Origin: an uncultured bacterium
GTDB taxonomy: Bacteria; Cyanobacteriota; Vampirovibrionia; Gastranaerophilales; Gastranaerophilaceae
NCBI GenBank assembly: GCA_949282215.1
Contig: CASDPF010000010.1
Span: 1-64,000, forward strand
DNA: 64,000 bases
Reading direction: 5' to 3'
Part shown: piece after piece, positions 51,535-59,928 of the stretch
Layout of the letters: each line of letters opens with the position of its first letter
Position numbering within the stretch: position 1 is the first letter of the stretch
The notes under the pieces: model-generated
Databases searched by the model: none
What the model saw: the letters and a program-made list of their open reading frames with translations, nothing else
Told to the model about the DNA's origin: nothing
Translations under genes and position numbers: made by a program

Positions 51535-51627
51535 TTTACTATATTCAGGCAATATATAATAATTTATTACTAATTAATAAGTTAATCTAACATATTTATG
51601 CTAATATTTATAATAGGACTTTAATTT

Positions 51628-52635
51628 ATGCAAAAAGCAATAAAAAAATTAAAATTTATAGATTTTTGCTCAGGTATTGGTGGAGGACGACTAGGGCTTG
51701 AATTATTAGGCTTGATTTGTGTTGCACATAGTGAAATTAATATTGATTCTGACTATACTTACCAAAAATTTTTTAATGATAATAAAAATATAGGAGATTT
51801 AACTCTTCTTGATTATGACAGTATTCCTGAATGTGATATATTAATAGCAGGCTTTCCCTGTCAAACATTCTCAATTGTTGGGAAAAGGGCTGGCTTTGAG
51901 GATAAACGAGGACAAATAATATATTATTTAAAGGATATACTAAAACACAAAAGCATACCTTATTTTATACTTGAAAATGTCAAAGGTTTAGTTAATCATA
52001 ATAGAGGGCAAACATTAAATTCTATTATCAAGTTGTTAAATCAAGCAGGATATAATATATCATATAAAGTTTTAAATAGCATTGATTATGGTGTTCCTCA
52101 ATTAAGAGAACGGATTTATATTGTAGGGATAAGGAAAGATTTATATACGAAACCTTTTGAATTTCCAACACCTGTTAAGCATAAAAGTATAAAGGATTTT
52201 TTGTTATCAAATAATAATGACATATTAGATTTAAATAATCCAACATTCCAAAAGTATTTGTCTAATAAATACAATAAGGATAGAATTAATATTAATGAAC
52301 TTTTAAAACAAGATTATACAATTATTGATACAAGGCAATCTGATTTAAGAGTTTATATTGATAAATGTCCAACATTAAGAACAGGGCGACATGGAATATT
52401 GTATGTGCGTAATAAAAAATTACATAAATTATCAGGCCTAGAATCTTTGTTATTACAGGGTTTTCCTAAGGAATATGTTATGAAAGCAATTGACATAACA
52501 AATTCTAAATTATTGGCTCAAACAGGTAATGCAATGACGGTTAATGTAATAAGTGCAATAGGAAAAAATTTGCTTAATTATGTAGAAGGGAATTCTATAG
52601 ATGAATTTAGTACAAAGAGGCTCACAAACTGCTAG
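51628..52635 (+). CDS. DNA (cytosine-5) methyltransferase of a type II R-M system
   Basis: 335 residues. Motif I DFCSGIGGGRLGLEL, motif IV IAGFPCQTFSIVGKRAGFEDKRGQ with the catalytic cysteine near residue 79, motif VI FILENVKGLVNH, motif VIII QLRERIYIVGI and motif X QTGNAMTVNVISAIG are all in the usual order. The target recognition region (about 195-265) is short. It should methylate the same site as the endonuclease encoded next, with which it overlaps by 35 bp. If that enzyme is HinP1I-like, the site is GCGC. No C protein gene is visible. Confidence 0.92.
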   Translation: MQKAIKKLKFIDFCSGIGGGRLGLELLGLICVAHSEINIDSDYTYQKFFNDNKNIGDLTLLDYDSIPECDILIAGFPCQTFSIVGKRAGFEDKRGQIIYYLKDILKHKSIPYFILENVKGLVNHNRGQTLNSIIKLLNQAGYNISYKVLNSIDYGVPQLRERIYIVGIRKDLYTKPFEFPTPVKHKSIKDFLLSNNNDILDLNNPTFQKYLSNKYNKDRININELLKQDYTIIDTRQSDLRVYIDKCPTLRTGRHGILYVRNKKLHKLSGLESLLLQGFPKEYVMKAIDITNSKLLAQTGNAMTVNVISAIGKNLLNYVEGNSIDEFSTKRLTNC

Positions 52636-53344
52636 AGATGGATTTCATAACGAGCAAAATATATGTGACAAGTTTAACAATTGGCAATTTGACAATGAAG
52701 CTCAGCAATGGCTGACCATTATGCAATATGATTTAAGTAAAATTGAATACGTAAGAGCAGTTGTTTTACATGGTTATAAAGCTGATGTCAATGTACAGGT
52801 GCAAATAAGATTAAAATCCGCAATTGATTCGGAAAATATACAGGTAAAATTAGTATCAAATCGAAAAGGGTTTAATCAAGTAGATAAACGTTGGTTATTG
52901 CACTATAAAGAAATGTGGAATATGCCTGATAATATTTATAGTTTGTTAAAATATTATACTGGAGAAGACAAGCCATATAAAACAGGTGTAAGAGATTCTC
53001 GTAGAATGTTTATGGATGAATTCACAAATGAAGAACAAGAGTTATTATTGGATTGGTTTTCTAATAATAAAACATTAATATTAAGTGATATTATTAAGGG
53101 GAGAGGTCAATTCAGTGCGGAATGGATTTTAGTGGTTCAAAAGATAAATAATAATGCTCGTTGGATGTTAGTTAATATTAATCAAGCATTACAACATTAT
53201 TCTTCAGGAGATGTAAAAATTAGTCCAAAAGGCTCAATGCATATAGGACATGTGACTATGCAAAGAAAAGGTGGAGATGGTGGTCGAAATACTTCTAAAA
53301 TGTTGCAATTCAAATTAGATCCTACACAATTATTTGATATATAA
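52601..53344 (+). CDS. HinP1I-like type II restriction endonuclease
   Basis: 247 residues, the same length as R.HinP1I as I remember it, with matching start (MNLVQRGSQTARDGFHNE) and end (MLQFKLDPTQLFDI), and internal blocks AVVLHGYKADVNVQV, IQVKLVSNRKGFNQVDKRW, RRMFMDEFTNEEQ and GRGQFSAEWILVVQKINNNARW. HinP1I is a monomeric enzyme cutting G/CGC with a D-x-n-QxK catalytic centre; here D near 62 and QVK near 81-83 are present. The start overlaps the methyltransferase end, so the two are co-translated. Recognition of GCGC is a prediction from homology recalled from memory. Confidence 0.85.
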   Translation: MNLVQRGSQTARDGFHNEQNICDKFNNWQFDNEAQQWLTIMQYDLSKIEYVRAVVLHGYKADVNVQVQIRLKSAIDSENIQVKLVSNRKGFNQVDKRWLLHYKEMWNMPDNIYSLLKYYTGEDKPYKTGVRDSRRMFMDEFTNEEQELLLDWFSNNKTLILSDIIKGRGQFSAEWILVVQKINNNARWMLVNINQALQHYSSGDVKISPKGSMHIGHVTMQRKGGDGGRNTSKMLQFKLDPTQLFDI

Positions 53345-53415
53345 ATCTAAATAAAAAATCCCCAGATTTGATTACGCCACATTTTCAACCAACCAAGTTC
53401 TGAACTCGACTCTAT

Positions 53416-53528
53416 TAAATATTTTGAGAAACAGCCTTTTTGGCAATGTAACAGAAGGGCTTTTTATATGTCCAATTTAATTTTTCGTCTTTTAATGCTT
53501 ATTTTGAGATAGAATTTTAACAGATTTA
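53416..53528 (-). pseudogene. Remnant of a serine recombinase 3' end
   Basis: Read on the minus strand the sequence encodes KLNWTYKKPFCYIAKKAV followed by a different ending and two stop codons, closely matching the C-terminus of the recombinase at 39697 (KLSWTYKKPFCYIAKKAV). Similarity extends upstream to about 53528 but with a two-base deletion that breaks the frame. The rest of the gene is gone. It is a scar of a related element or a duplicated end. The remaining gap from 53345 to 53653 holds nothing else I recognise. Confidence 0.8.
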
Positions 53529-53653
53529 TATGGACTCTAATGGTTGTCGCTTATTTTGGTTTATTTTTGTTATTAAAATTTACAAGTTGCAAACTTTTAC
53601 TTGACATTACAGGTCGTAAAATGAGAAAATTGCTTAATAAGATTGGAGGGTAT

Positions 53654-53932
53654 ATGTTAAAAAAATTACTCGGAATAATAATTTGTATTACGTTAGTATC
53701 ATCTTTTTCGGCAGTATATGCACATGACGGCTCTTTTACTTGGTTTGGGTTAAGGCGTAATAATACTGAAATTGAATTCCGCAGCGGTGATGCTCATCAT
53801 GATAACGGTCGTCATTTAGGGCATTGTGAACCTAAGCATAAATGCCATCATAAAAAACCTCCAAAGCCACCAAAGCCACATAAACATAAAAAAGATCCTA
53901 AACATCATAGATTTTTTAAATTTTGGGATTAA
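53654..53932 (+). CDS. Small exported His/Lys/Pro-rich protein
   Basis: 92 residues from ATG 53654 with a GGAGGG SD; the frame is open to 53540 but the signal peptide (MLKKLLGIIICITLVSSFSAVYA) starts here. The mature part is short: a TWFGLRRNNTEIEFRSG region and then a very basic His-rich tail with HCEPKHKCHHKKPPKPPKPH. About a quarter of the mature residues are His or Lys and there are two cysteines, which suggests binding of Ni, Zn or Cu or of polyanions in the periplasm or outside the cell. It lies just beyond the element remnant. Confidence 0.7.
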   Translation: MLKKLLGIIICITLVSSFSAVYAHDGSFTWFGLRRNNTEIEFRSGDAHHDNGRHLGHCEPKHKCHHKKPPKPPKPHKHKKDPKHHRFFKFWD

Positions 53933-53938
53933 TGTTTG

Positions 53939-54475
53939 ATGTTGTATTCATCTTGTTATTTTAGTCCGTTGGGAAAGTTGCTTATACTAAGTGATGAAAA
54001 TTCTATTTATGGAATTGGACTTGATGGACAAGAAATTTTTGCTAAAATTTTTTCACAAGAAGAAATTGTTGAAAAACCGGATTTGGATATTCAAAAGCAT
54101 GCAAGAAAATGGTTTGAGAATTATTTTTCAGCGAAAAATCCTAGTTTAGAGGAAATTAGTTTAGCTCCTCAAGGCAGTGATTTTCGTAAAAATGTATGGA
54201 AAATTTTAACCGAAATTCCGTATGGTGAAGTTATGACCTACGGAGAAATTGCAAAAAAGCTTGCAGTAAAATTAAATAAAGAAAAAATGTCCTCTCAAGC
54301 TGTAGGGAATGCTATTGCTAATAATCCTATTTTGATTATGATTCCATGTCATAGAGTTATTGGTGCAAATGGAAATTTAACAGGATTTTCCGCGGGAATT
54401 AACAATAAAGCCAGACTACTTGAATTTGAAGGACATAAAATTCAAGTATATAATCAAAAATTTTATGTCAGGTAA
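53939..54475 (+). CDS. ogt: Methylated-DNA-protein-cysteine S-methyltransferase
   Basis: 178 residues from ATG 53939 (or TTG 53936), four to seven bases after the previous stop. GSDFRKNVWKILTEIPYGEVMTYGEIA and IMIPCHRVIGANG with the acceptor cysteine in PCHR near residue 140 are diagnostic. It has the N-terminal domain of Ogt/Ada-C but no Ada metal-binding or AraC part. The protein moves methyl groups from O6-methylguanine to itself, once per molecule. Probably co-transcribed with the His-rich protein gene. Confidence 0.93.
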   Translation: MLYSSCYFSPLGKLLILSDENSIYGIGLDGQEIFAKIFSQEEIVEKPDLDIQKHARKWFENYFSAKNPSLEEISLAPQGSDFRKNVWKILTEIPYGEVMTYGEIAKKLAVKLNKEKMSSQAVGNAIANNPILIMIPCHRVIGANGNLTGFSAGINNKARLLEFEGHKIQVYNQKFYVR

Positions 54476-54518
54476 ATTTGTTTTGAGAGAAGGAGAATTT
54501 TTAGTTGATACGGATAAT

Positions 54519-55232
54519 TTACTGACATTGTTTTTTTATACATAAGTCTTCGCAAAGCATTATTATAATAGATTCTCCGGCTTTTGCATGATATTTTAAT
54601 CCGGGAGTTATAAGTCCTGTTATCAAGCCGACAGTTGTACCTACTGGAATACCTATAGCATAACCGACACCAAGTTTTGCAGGATTTGGAATGAATGCAA
54701 AGCCTGTACCTGCTCCTGCACCGACTATCCCAAGTCCAAGAGTCCATGATGCAAGTTTGCCTGCCGTATGCCAAGGACCCTCTTTTAGGGAAGAATCTTT
54801 TGTGCATGGTTTTGCATTCATAGCTATTGCTGTACCGTCCGGTAATAATAAACAGTCAAATGTCATGTAAACACGTGCATTTTTATTAGGAACTCTTTGT
54901 TTTTCAATTCTTATTACGGTTGCTACTATTTTGGAACCTGCAGGAATTAACAATGTTCCTTCTTGAGTATAAATTGCTTCCGGTACACTGAAATTTACTT
55001 TGTCCCCTGCTTTCGAACATTCTGACCAGAATTTGCAATCAAAAACAATTTTAAATGCATTGCCTTTGCAAATTACATTCTCCAAATTTTTAATCAATAC
55101 CTGATTGCATTCTGCACATTTTTCGCAAAACATGTGTTCTCGTGCAATAATTCCATCTTCACAATTACAAGTTTCTGCATAAGCACTTATTCCTAGCATA
55201 ATTATTAAAAGTGTTGCAATAAATTTTTTCAT
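54519..55232 (-). CDS. Exported cysteine-rich protein of unknown function
   Basis: About 237 residues from ATG 55232. Signal peptide KKFIATLLIIMLGISAYA, then a cysteine-rich part (ETCNCEDGIIAREHMFCEKCAEC, later VFDCKFWSEC), a beta-rich middle with EGTLLIPAGSKIVATVIRIEKQRVPNKNARVYMTFD, which resembles the outer beta-barrel of TrbI/VirB10-like proteins, and a glycine-rich hydrophobic stretch (LGLGIVGAGAGTGFAFIP) at about 165-215. The glycine-rich region could insert into a membrane. I would not assign a function. Confidence 0.6.
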   Translation of the reverse strand: MKKFIATLLIIMLGISAYAETCNCEDGIIAREHMFCEKCAECNQVLIKNLENVICKGNAFKIVFDCKFWSECSKAGDKVNFSVPEAIYTQEGTLLIPAGSKIVATVIRIEKQRVPNKNARVYMTFDCLLLPDGTAIAMNAKPCTKDSSLKEGPWHTAGKLASWTLGLGIVGAGAGTGFAFIPNPAKLGVGYAIGIPVGTTVGLITGLITPGLKYHAKAGESIIIMLCEDLCIKKQCQ

Positions 55233-55280
55233 ATACAAACTATGTGTCGATATATGAAAAATTTCTATTGCTCGACTGGG

Positions 55281-56321
55281 TTAGTTTTTATTATAAATAG
55301 CAATTTTCAAGCAATTATCCTGTTTTTCTTCAAACATTTTATATGCTTTTATAATTTTTTCCAGTGGAAGTTTTTTTGAAATTAAAAAGTCTGTATTAAT
55401 TTTTCCATCAGAAATCATTTTTAAAAGTTTTTCGCAATGGATAGCATCAACGCCGCCTGTTTTGAAAATTAAATTTTTTCCATACATTTCAGGTAAAGGG
55501 AGTTTTTGAGTTTTTTCATACATTGCAACTATTGCCACTACAGAATTTGGTCTTGCAATTTTCCAAGCCATTTCAAGTGTATTCTCTCCCCCTGCACATT
55601 CTATTACGCCATCTGCTCCGTGATTGTTTGTTATTTCTTTAACTGTTTTTTCCGTATTTTCAATTTTTGAATTTATTATGAAATCTGCAAGATTAAGTTT
55701 TTTTGCAAATTCAAGGCGAGTTTTATCAATATCTATTGCAATTATTTTAGATGCCCCAAGAATTTTAGCACACATCATTGCACATAATCCTACAGGTCCG
55801 CAGCCGATTACAGCTATTATATCTCCTTTTTGAATTTCGCATAATTCAGCTCCGAAATAGCCGCTTGATAAAATATCTCCTGTAAATAATGCATTTTCAT
55901 CGCTTACATTATCAGGAATTTTAGAAAGTCCTGTATCTGCAAAAGGGACTCTTATGTATTCAGCTTGGCAGCCGTCAATTTTGCATCCTATTTCCCATCC
56001 TCCGTTTTCGCAATTATTTATAAATCCTTTTTTACAAAAGAAGCATTCTCCGCAAAATGTTATACAGTTTGCTGCAACCCTATCTCCTTTTTTTAAATTT
56101 ATGATACCATTCCCAACTTCAACTATTTCACCTACAAATTCATGTCCTAAAGTAGTTTCGGGAATTGCAGAAGGTACAGCACCATGCATTATATGTAAGT
56201 CGCTTGTGCATATCGTGGATAATGTTACTTTTACTATAGCATCTTTTTCATTTTCGAGTTTTGGAATAGGTTTTTCGGTTAATTCTATAGACCCGTCTTT
56301 ATGCCATATAAGTGCTTTCAT
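55281..56321 (-). CDS. Zinc-dependent medium-chain alcohol dehydrogenase
   Basis: 346 residues from ATG 56321 (GGGAG upstream; the in-frame ATG 56333 contains it). Catalytic zinc ligands: CTSDLH near 33-38 and GHEFVGE near 59; structural zinc loop CGECFFCKKGFINNC near 90-105; Rossmann motif VIGCGPVGLCAMM near 170 followed by AIDID, suggesting NAD specificity. It oxidises a secondary or primary alcohol or reduces the corresponding carbonyl; the branch (isopropanol/butanediol/threonine type) cannot be chosen from sequence alone. Confidence 0.88.
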   Translation of the reverse strand: MKALIWHKDGSIELTEKPIPKLENEKDAIVKVTLSTICTSDLHIMHGAVPSAIPETTLGHEFVGEIVEVGNGIINLKKGDRVAANCITFCGECFFCKKGFINNCENGGWEIGCKIDGCQAEYIRVPFADTGLSKIPDNVSDENALFTGDILSSGYFGAELCEIQKGDIIAVIGCGPVGLCAMMCAKILGASKIIAIDIDKTRLEFAKKLNLADFIINSKIENTEKTVKEITNNHGADGVIECAGGENTLEMAWKIARPNSVVAIVAMYEKTQKLPLPEMYGKNLIFKTGGVDAIHCEKLLKMISDGKINTDFLISKKLPLEKIIKAYKMFEEKQDNCLKIAIYNKN

Positions 56322-56386
56322 TTTTTCTCCCATTTTATGCTCCTTTTGTTTTTATTGAGTATAGCATAAACAGTTTTTTCAAAATT

Positions 56387-57235
56387 TTAGAAAATAATGA
56401 GAATTGTAGCTCCGATTACCATTATGCAAGAACCTATTAATTTTTTTAGTAAATCTTTTTCTTTAAATATTTTCCAGCCCAAAATTACATTCAACAATGC
56501 AGATAGTTGAAATAATGCAAGTGCGTAACTTACGTTCATTTTTTCAAATACAAAATTCGTGCTAAACTGCATTATCCCTGCTGTTGCAATTAGGCCTATA
56601 ATATAAATAATTTTTGTTGTGTTGATTTTTACTAATTTGATTTTATGTATAAGTATCAATAAATATGCAAATATTGCACCAAAAATGCACCATAGTATAA
56701 ATGACGTCAAAATATCCGAGTTGTTTATTACGTTTTTTATGAAAACGGCTTCTATTGCTGTGAAAATTAGTGCATAAATCCTGTATTTTATATCTTTGCG
56801 TTTTAAAAGTTCAATTGAAAACCCTTCTTTTGTTCCGTTGAAAATGATATAGCTTCCGAAAATTAATAATCCAATTCCAAAAATTCCGATAATTGACGGA
56901 ATTTCTCCAGCTAAGAAGATTGCAAAAATCATTGCAACTAAAGCTTTATAAGCATTTATCGGCCCAAGAATTGATAATTCCCCCTTGCTTAATGCTTTTA
57001 TTAAATAGTAGTTGCCTAAGGATCCGAATATTCCGCCGATTAATGCATTGGTTAATACTGCTGGTGTAAGTGGAGTTATATTTTTTATTAGAGGAATTGA
57101 AAGAATACTTAGTCCTGTGTATGTATAAAAATTTATCGCAAACGAATTTAATCCGCTTTTTGTGAGCCGTTTTTGAAAAACATTTGATAATGAATTAGAA
57201 CATATTCTTATTATTACTGCGAGTATTGTGAGCAT
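56387..57235 (-). CDS. EamA-family (DMT) transporter
   Basis: 282 residues with ten hydrophobic segments and two related halves, each like an EamA domain (GGIFGSLGNYYLIKALSKGELSILGPINAYKALVAMIF and AGIMQFSTNFVFEKMNVSYALALFQLSALLNVILGW). Drug/metabolite transporters of this group move amino acids, nucleosides or other small metabolites across the inner membrane. It begins one base after the stop codon of the GNAT gene, so translation is coupled. Confidence 0.85.
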   Translation of the reverse strand: MLTILAVIIRICSNSLSNVFQKRLTKSGLNSFAINFYTYTGLSILSIPLIKNITPLTPAVLTNALIGGIFGSLGNYYLIKALSKGELSILGPINAYKALVAMIFAIFLAGEIPSIIGIFGIGLLIFGSYIIFNGTKEGFSIELLKRKDIKYRIYALIFTAIEAVFIKNVINNSDILTSFILWCIFGAIFAYLLILIHKIKLVKINTTKIIYIIGLIATAGIMQFSTNFVFEKMNVSYALALFQLSALLNVILGWKIFKEKDLLKKLIGSCIMVIGATILIIF

Positions 57236-57236
57236 T

Positions 57237-57809
57237 TTAGTTATTTGATTTTATTAATTCCAAGGTTTGATTTTTTGATTTTACATCAGAATGTAAATTT
57301 TCAAATACAAATAATATTTGGTTTATAATTTCATTTTTTTTCGGTAAGTTTTCTTGTAATGGTTTGAATAAAAGTTCCATTTTTAGTTTTTTAATATCAT
57401 TTGGAAAGTAATAATTAAAATTTAAATTTTTACATCCTAATTTTTTATAAAAATTCATTCTTTTTATTGTTTGAATGTTCTCTTGATTTTCAGGTTCGAC
57501 TTCAAAAAAAACACCTTTAAGATGTGAATATTTTTGAAAAAGGCTTTCAAGGATTTTACTCCCGTATCCTTTTGAATGGTATTCACGAAAAATTGCAACG
57601 TAATCTACCCAAATATATTCATTTTCTAAATATAAAATATAACCTACAGGCGTTTTTTCATCAAAGAGAATTTCACATTTGTAATGTGTTTTTTCAAAAA
57701 GTTTATTAAAATTTTCAAAGGATTTTATTTCTTCAGGCGGAAATTGTTTTTCCATATCCTGAAAGATTTCTGCAGACAGCTTATTTTTAATTTCAAGATG
57801 TAAATTCAT
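57237..57809 (-). CDS. GNAT-family N-acetyltransferase
   Basis: 190 residues. YILYLENEYIWVDYVAIFREYHSKGYGSKILESLF near 75-110 includes the acetyl-CoA binding R/Q-x-x-G-x-G/A-type motif (here YHSKGYGSK). GVFFEVEPENQENIQTIKRMNFYKKLG follows as the usual late part. The substrate may be a small amine or a peptide. No SD: TATAAT ends six bases before the ATG, a likely leaderless mRNA. Coupled with the downstream EamA transporter. Confidence 0.83.
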   Translation of the reverse strand: MNLHLEIKNKLSAEIFQDMEKQFPPEEIKSFENFNKLFEKTHYKCEILFDEKTPVGYILYLENEYIWVDYVAIFREYHSKGYGSKILESLFQKYSHLKGVFFEVEPENQENIQTIKRMNFYKKLGCKNLNFNYYFPNDIKKLKMELLFKPLQENLPKKNEIINQILFVFENLHSDVKSKNQTLELIKSNN

Positions 57810-57831
57810 AAACAGATTATATCAGAAATAT

Positions 57832-59130
57832 TTATGCAATAGCCGGAATTTTTTCTGCAGCTCGAGGTATTTTAAATCCTAAAATATTTTTATTTGAAGG
57901 ATCACTTGTGATAAAAACTTTACCATTATGAGCTCTGATAATCTGGCTTGAGTAATATAATTTCAGACAGAATCCTATTTTATTGTAAGTTTTAGTCTGA
58001 CCTAAATATTGGTCAAATATATATCGAATATCTTTTGGTGGAATATATGGACCTTCAGTATTTACGGTCAATGAAATTTCGTCATTTTCTTCATAGAGAT
58101 TTATTATTACTTTTGTATTTTCATAGGCATGAGATATACTATTTTCTATAAAATATAGTATTGCATCTTTTAAAAATTTTTCATCTGCATTTATATTATT
58201 TTGAAGTAATTCATGATTGATAATTATTTCAATATTTCTCTCTTTTGCAAGGCTGGATACTTCAACGCAACAATCTAATAACAAATCTGTCATATTAATT
58301 TCAGTTGAATTTAGTTTAATTTCATTATTGTCAAATTTATATGAAAACAATGTCGCAGATACAAGAGAATACATGCTTTTACAAGATTCTAGAGTTAGTT
58401 GTAATAAGTCTTGCTGAGTATTATTTATTTGACCGAAACATCCCTTTAAAATAAGTTCCAATGACCTTATTTGAGCAATGATAGGGGTCTTTAAGTCATG
58501 GCTTAATGTAGCTATGTAGTGCTCCTTTTGTCTTTTAACGAGTTTTGCAGCACCTATATCTTCTATAAATACTGCGATTTGATTTATTCCTCCATTTATG
58601 TCAACTATTGGAGATTTACATATCCGATACCAAGATGGATTATGATTAGAAAATTTATAATAATGTTCAAGCAATATATTTTGTTTACTTGTTAATATGA
58701 AAGCAATTTCTTCTTTTATTTTTTTACAAGTTTGTCCGAAATATTTTGTGCAAATATTTTTTTTGTTTAATTCTGATTCTTTTACTCCGATTAACTCTTT
58801 TAGTTTGCTATTTCCTGTTATATATTTACCGTCTAAATCAATTATGAATGCCGGTATAGGAATATTATTTAAAATAGAAGTTTGCGGAATTTCATTTTCC
58901 ACATTTTTAATTATAGGTTTATGACAAATTTTTATGTTTTTATATTCATTTTTTAATTTTTTCAAGTGTTCATTTTTATCAAGATATGCATTCATCATAA
59001 ATGCAAGGATAAACATATTTACAAGGCTTCTTGGTGATGATTTTATTGCGTCATCGTATATGCACAGACCTAAAAGGAGTGCAAAAAGAGCCAAAAATAT
59101 AATTTTTGCTTTTAAAGGATTTTTTTTCAT
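57832..59130 (-). CDS. Membrane sensor histidine kinase (PAS-HisKA-HATPase)
   Basis: 432 residues. Two membrane segments at about 10-26 and 32-48; a PAS domain at about 90-205 (IPAFIIDLDGKYITGNSKLKELIG); H-box ATLSHDLKTPIIAQI with the phosphorylated His near 215; the ATPase region has KDAILYFIENSISHAY (N-box), but the G-boxes are degenerate (NTEGPYIPPKDI). The pairing with a NarL-type regulator 11 bp upstream is unusual, as these more often pair with HisKA_3 kinases. Confidence 0.87.
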   Translation of the reverse strand: MKKNPLKAKIIFLALFALLLGLCIYDDAIKSSPRSLVNMFILAFMMNAYLDKNEHLKKLKNEYKNIKICHKPIIKNVENEIPQTSILNNIPIPAFIIDLDGKYITGNSKLKELIGVKESELNKKNICTKYFGQTCKKIKEEIAFILTSKQNILLEHYYKFSNHNPSWYRICKSPIVDINGGINQIAVFIEDIGAAKLVKRQKEHYIATLSHDLKTPIIAQIRSLELILKGCFGQINNTQQDLLQLTLESCKSMYSLVSATLFSYKFDNNEIKLNSTEINMTDLLLDCCVEVSSLAKERNIEIIINHELLQNNINADEKFLKDAILYFIENSISHAYENTKVIINLYEENDEISLTVNTEGPYIPPKDIRYIFDQYLGQTKTYNKIGFCLKLYYSSQIIRAHNGKVFITSDPSNKNILGFKIPRAAEKIPAIA

Positions 59131-59141
59131 AGAAATTTTCT

Positions 59142-59822
59142 CTAAAATAAATTGTATTCTTTTGCCTTTATGGCAGCTTCAAGTCTTGCCTTGACCGATA
59201 ATTTGCGGAGAATTTTCGATACATGAGATTTTGCGGTATGTCGACTGATATGGAGGGTCTCTCCTATTTGTCTGTTAGTTTTTGCATCATGGATGAGTTT
59301 CAAGATTTCAATATCTTGATCTGAAAACTTAATATTAGGTTTTTTCTTTGGTTTATTTTTTACGTATAAATTATCCAAATCCGTAGATTCAGGTTTTGGT
59401 AAAAGATCCACAACAATATCTGCAATTCTCGGATCAAACCATACTACACCGTTTGTGGCTGACTTGATTGCCGTAATAAGTGTAGGGAATGGAATATCTT
59501 TTATTGCGTAAGCATTTGCACCTATTGTAATTGAGGCACATATTTCATCACTTCTTTCATGAGATGTAAGCATTAAGACTTTTGTCTTTGGGAATTGTTT
59601 TTTTATAAGTTTTGTTGCTTCTATTCCGTTCATGTGGGGTAAACCTATATCCATAAGTACTATATCCGCCGGTTGTTTTTCCAGTTCAGCTAAACATTCT
59701 TCAGCTGTTTCAAAGCATTCAAGCAGATTAATCTCATCTGATACTTGATTAAATAAATGCTTATAAGTTGTTCTTGCTAATTTGTCATCTTCCACTATAT
59801 ATACAGATATTACTTCTTCCAT
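59142..59822 (-). CDS. NarL/FixJ-family response regulator
   Basis: 226 residues. Receiver domain 1-125: VEDDKLARTTYKHLF with the acidic pair, phosphoacceptor Asp in IVLMDIGLPHMNG near 57, and LMLTSHERSD with the conserved Ser/Thr. The C-terminal LuxR HTH is FSDQDIEILKLIHDAKTNRQIGETLHISRHTAKSHVSKIL, and a linker of about 50 residues lies between. Phosphorylation probably comes from the histidine kinase encoded 11 bp downstream. GGAAG is the likely SD. Confidence 0.9.
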   Translation of the reverse strand: MEEVISVYIVEDDKLARTTYKHLFNQVSDEINLLECFETAEECLAELEKQPADIVLMDIGLPHMNGIEATKLIKKQFPKTKVLMLTSHERSDEICASITIGANAYAIKDIPFPTLITAIKSATNGVVWFDPRIADIVVDLLPKPESTDLDNLYVKNKPKKKPNIKFSDQDIEILKLIHDAKTNRQIGETLHISRHTAKSHVSKILRKLSVKARLEAAIKAKEYNLF

Positions 59823-59928
59823 AACAAAACTTCCGTTCCTGTTTAACTGAGATTATCCTATTTTAACCTCATAAATGGAAAAAGAGAATTACCCGACTGG
59901 GTATAATTATTTTAGGGCTATAATCCTT

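Noticed and set aside
54463-54807. Arg/Ser/Tyr-rich minus-strand frame overlapping the exported protein gene
   Set aside because: It is an out-of-frame shadow of the glycine-rich coding region of 54519-55232.
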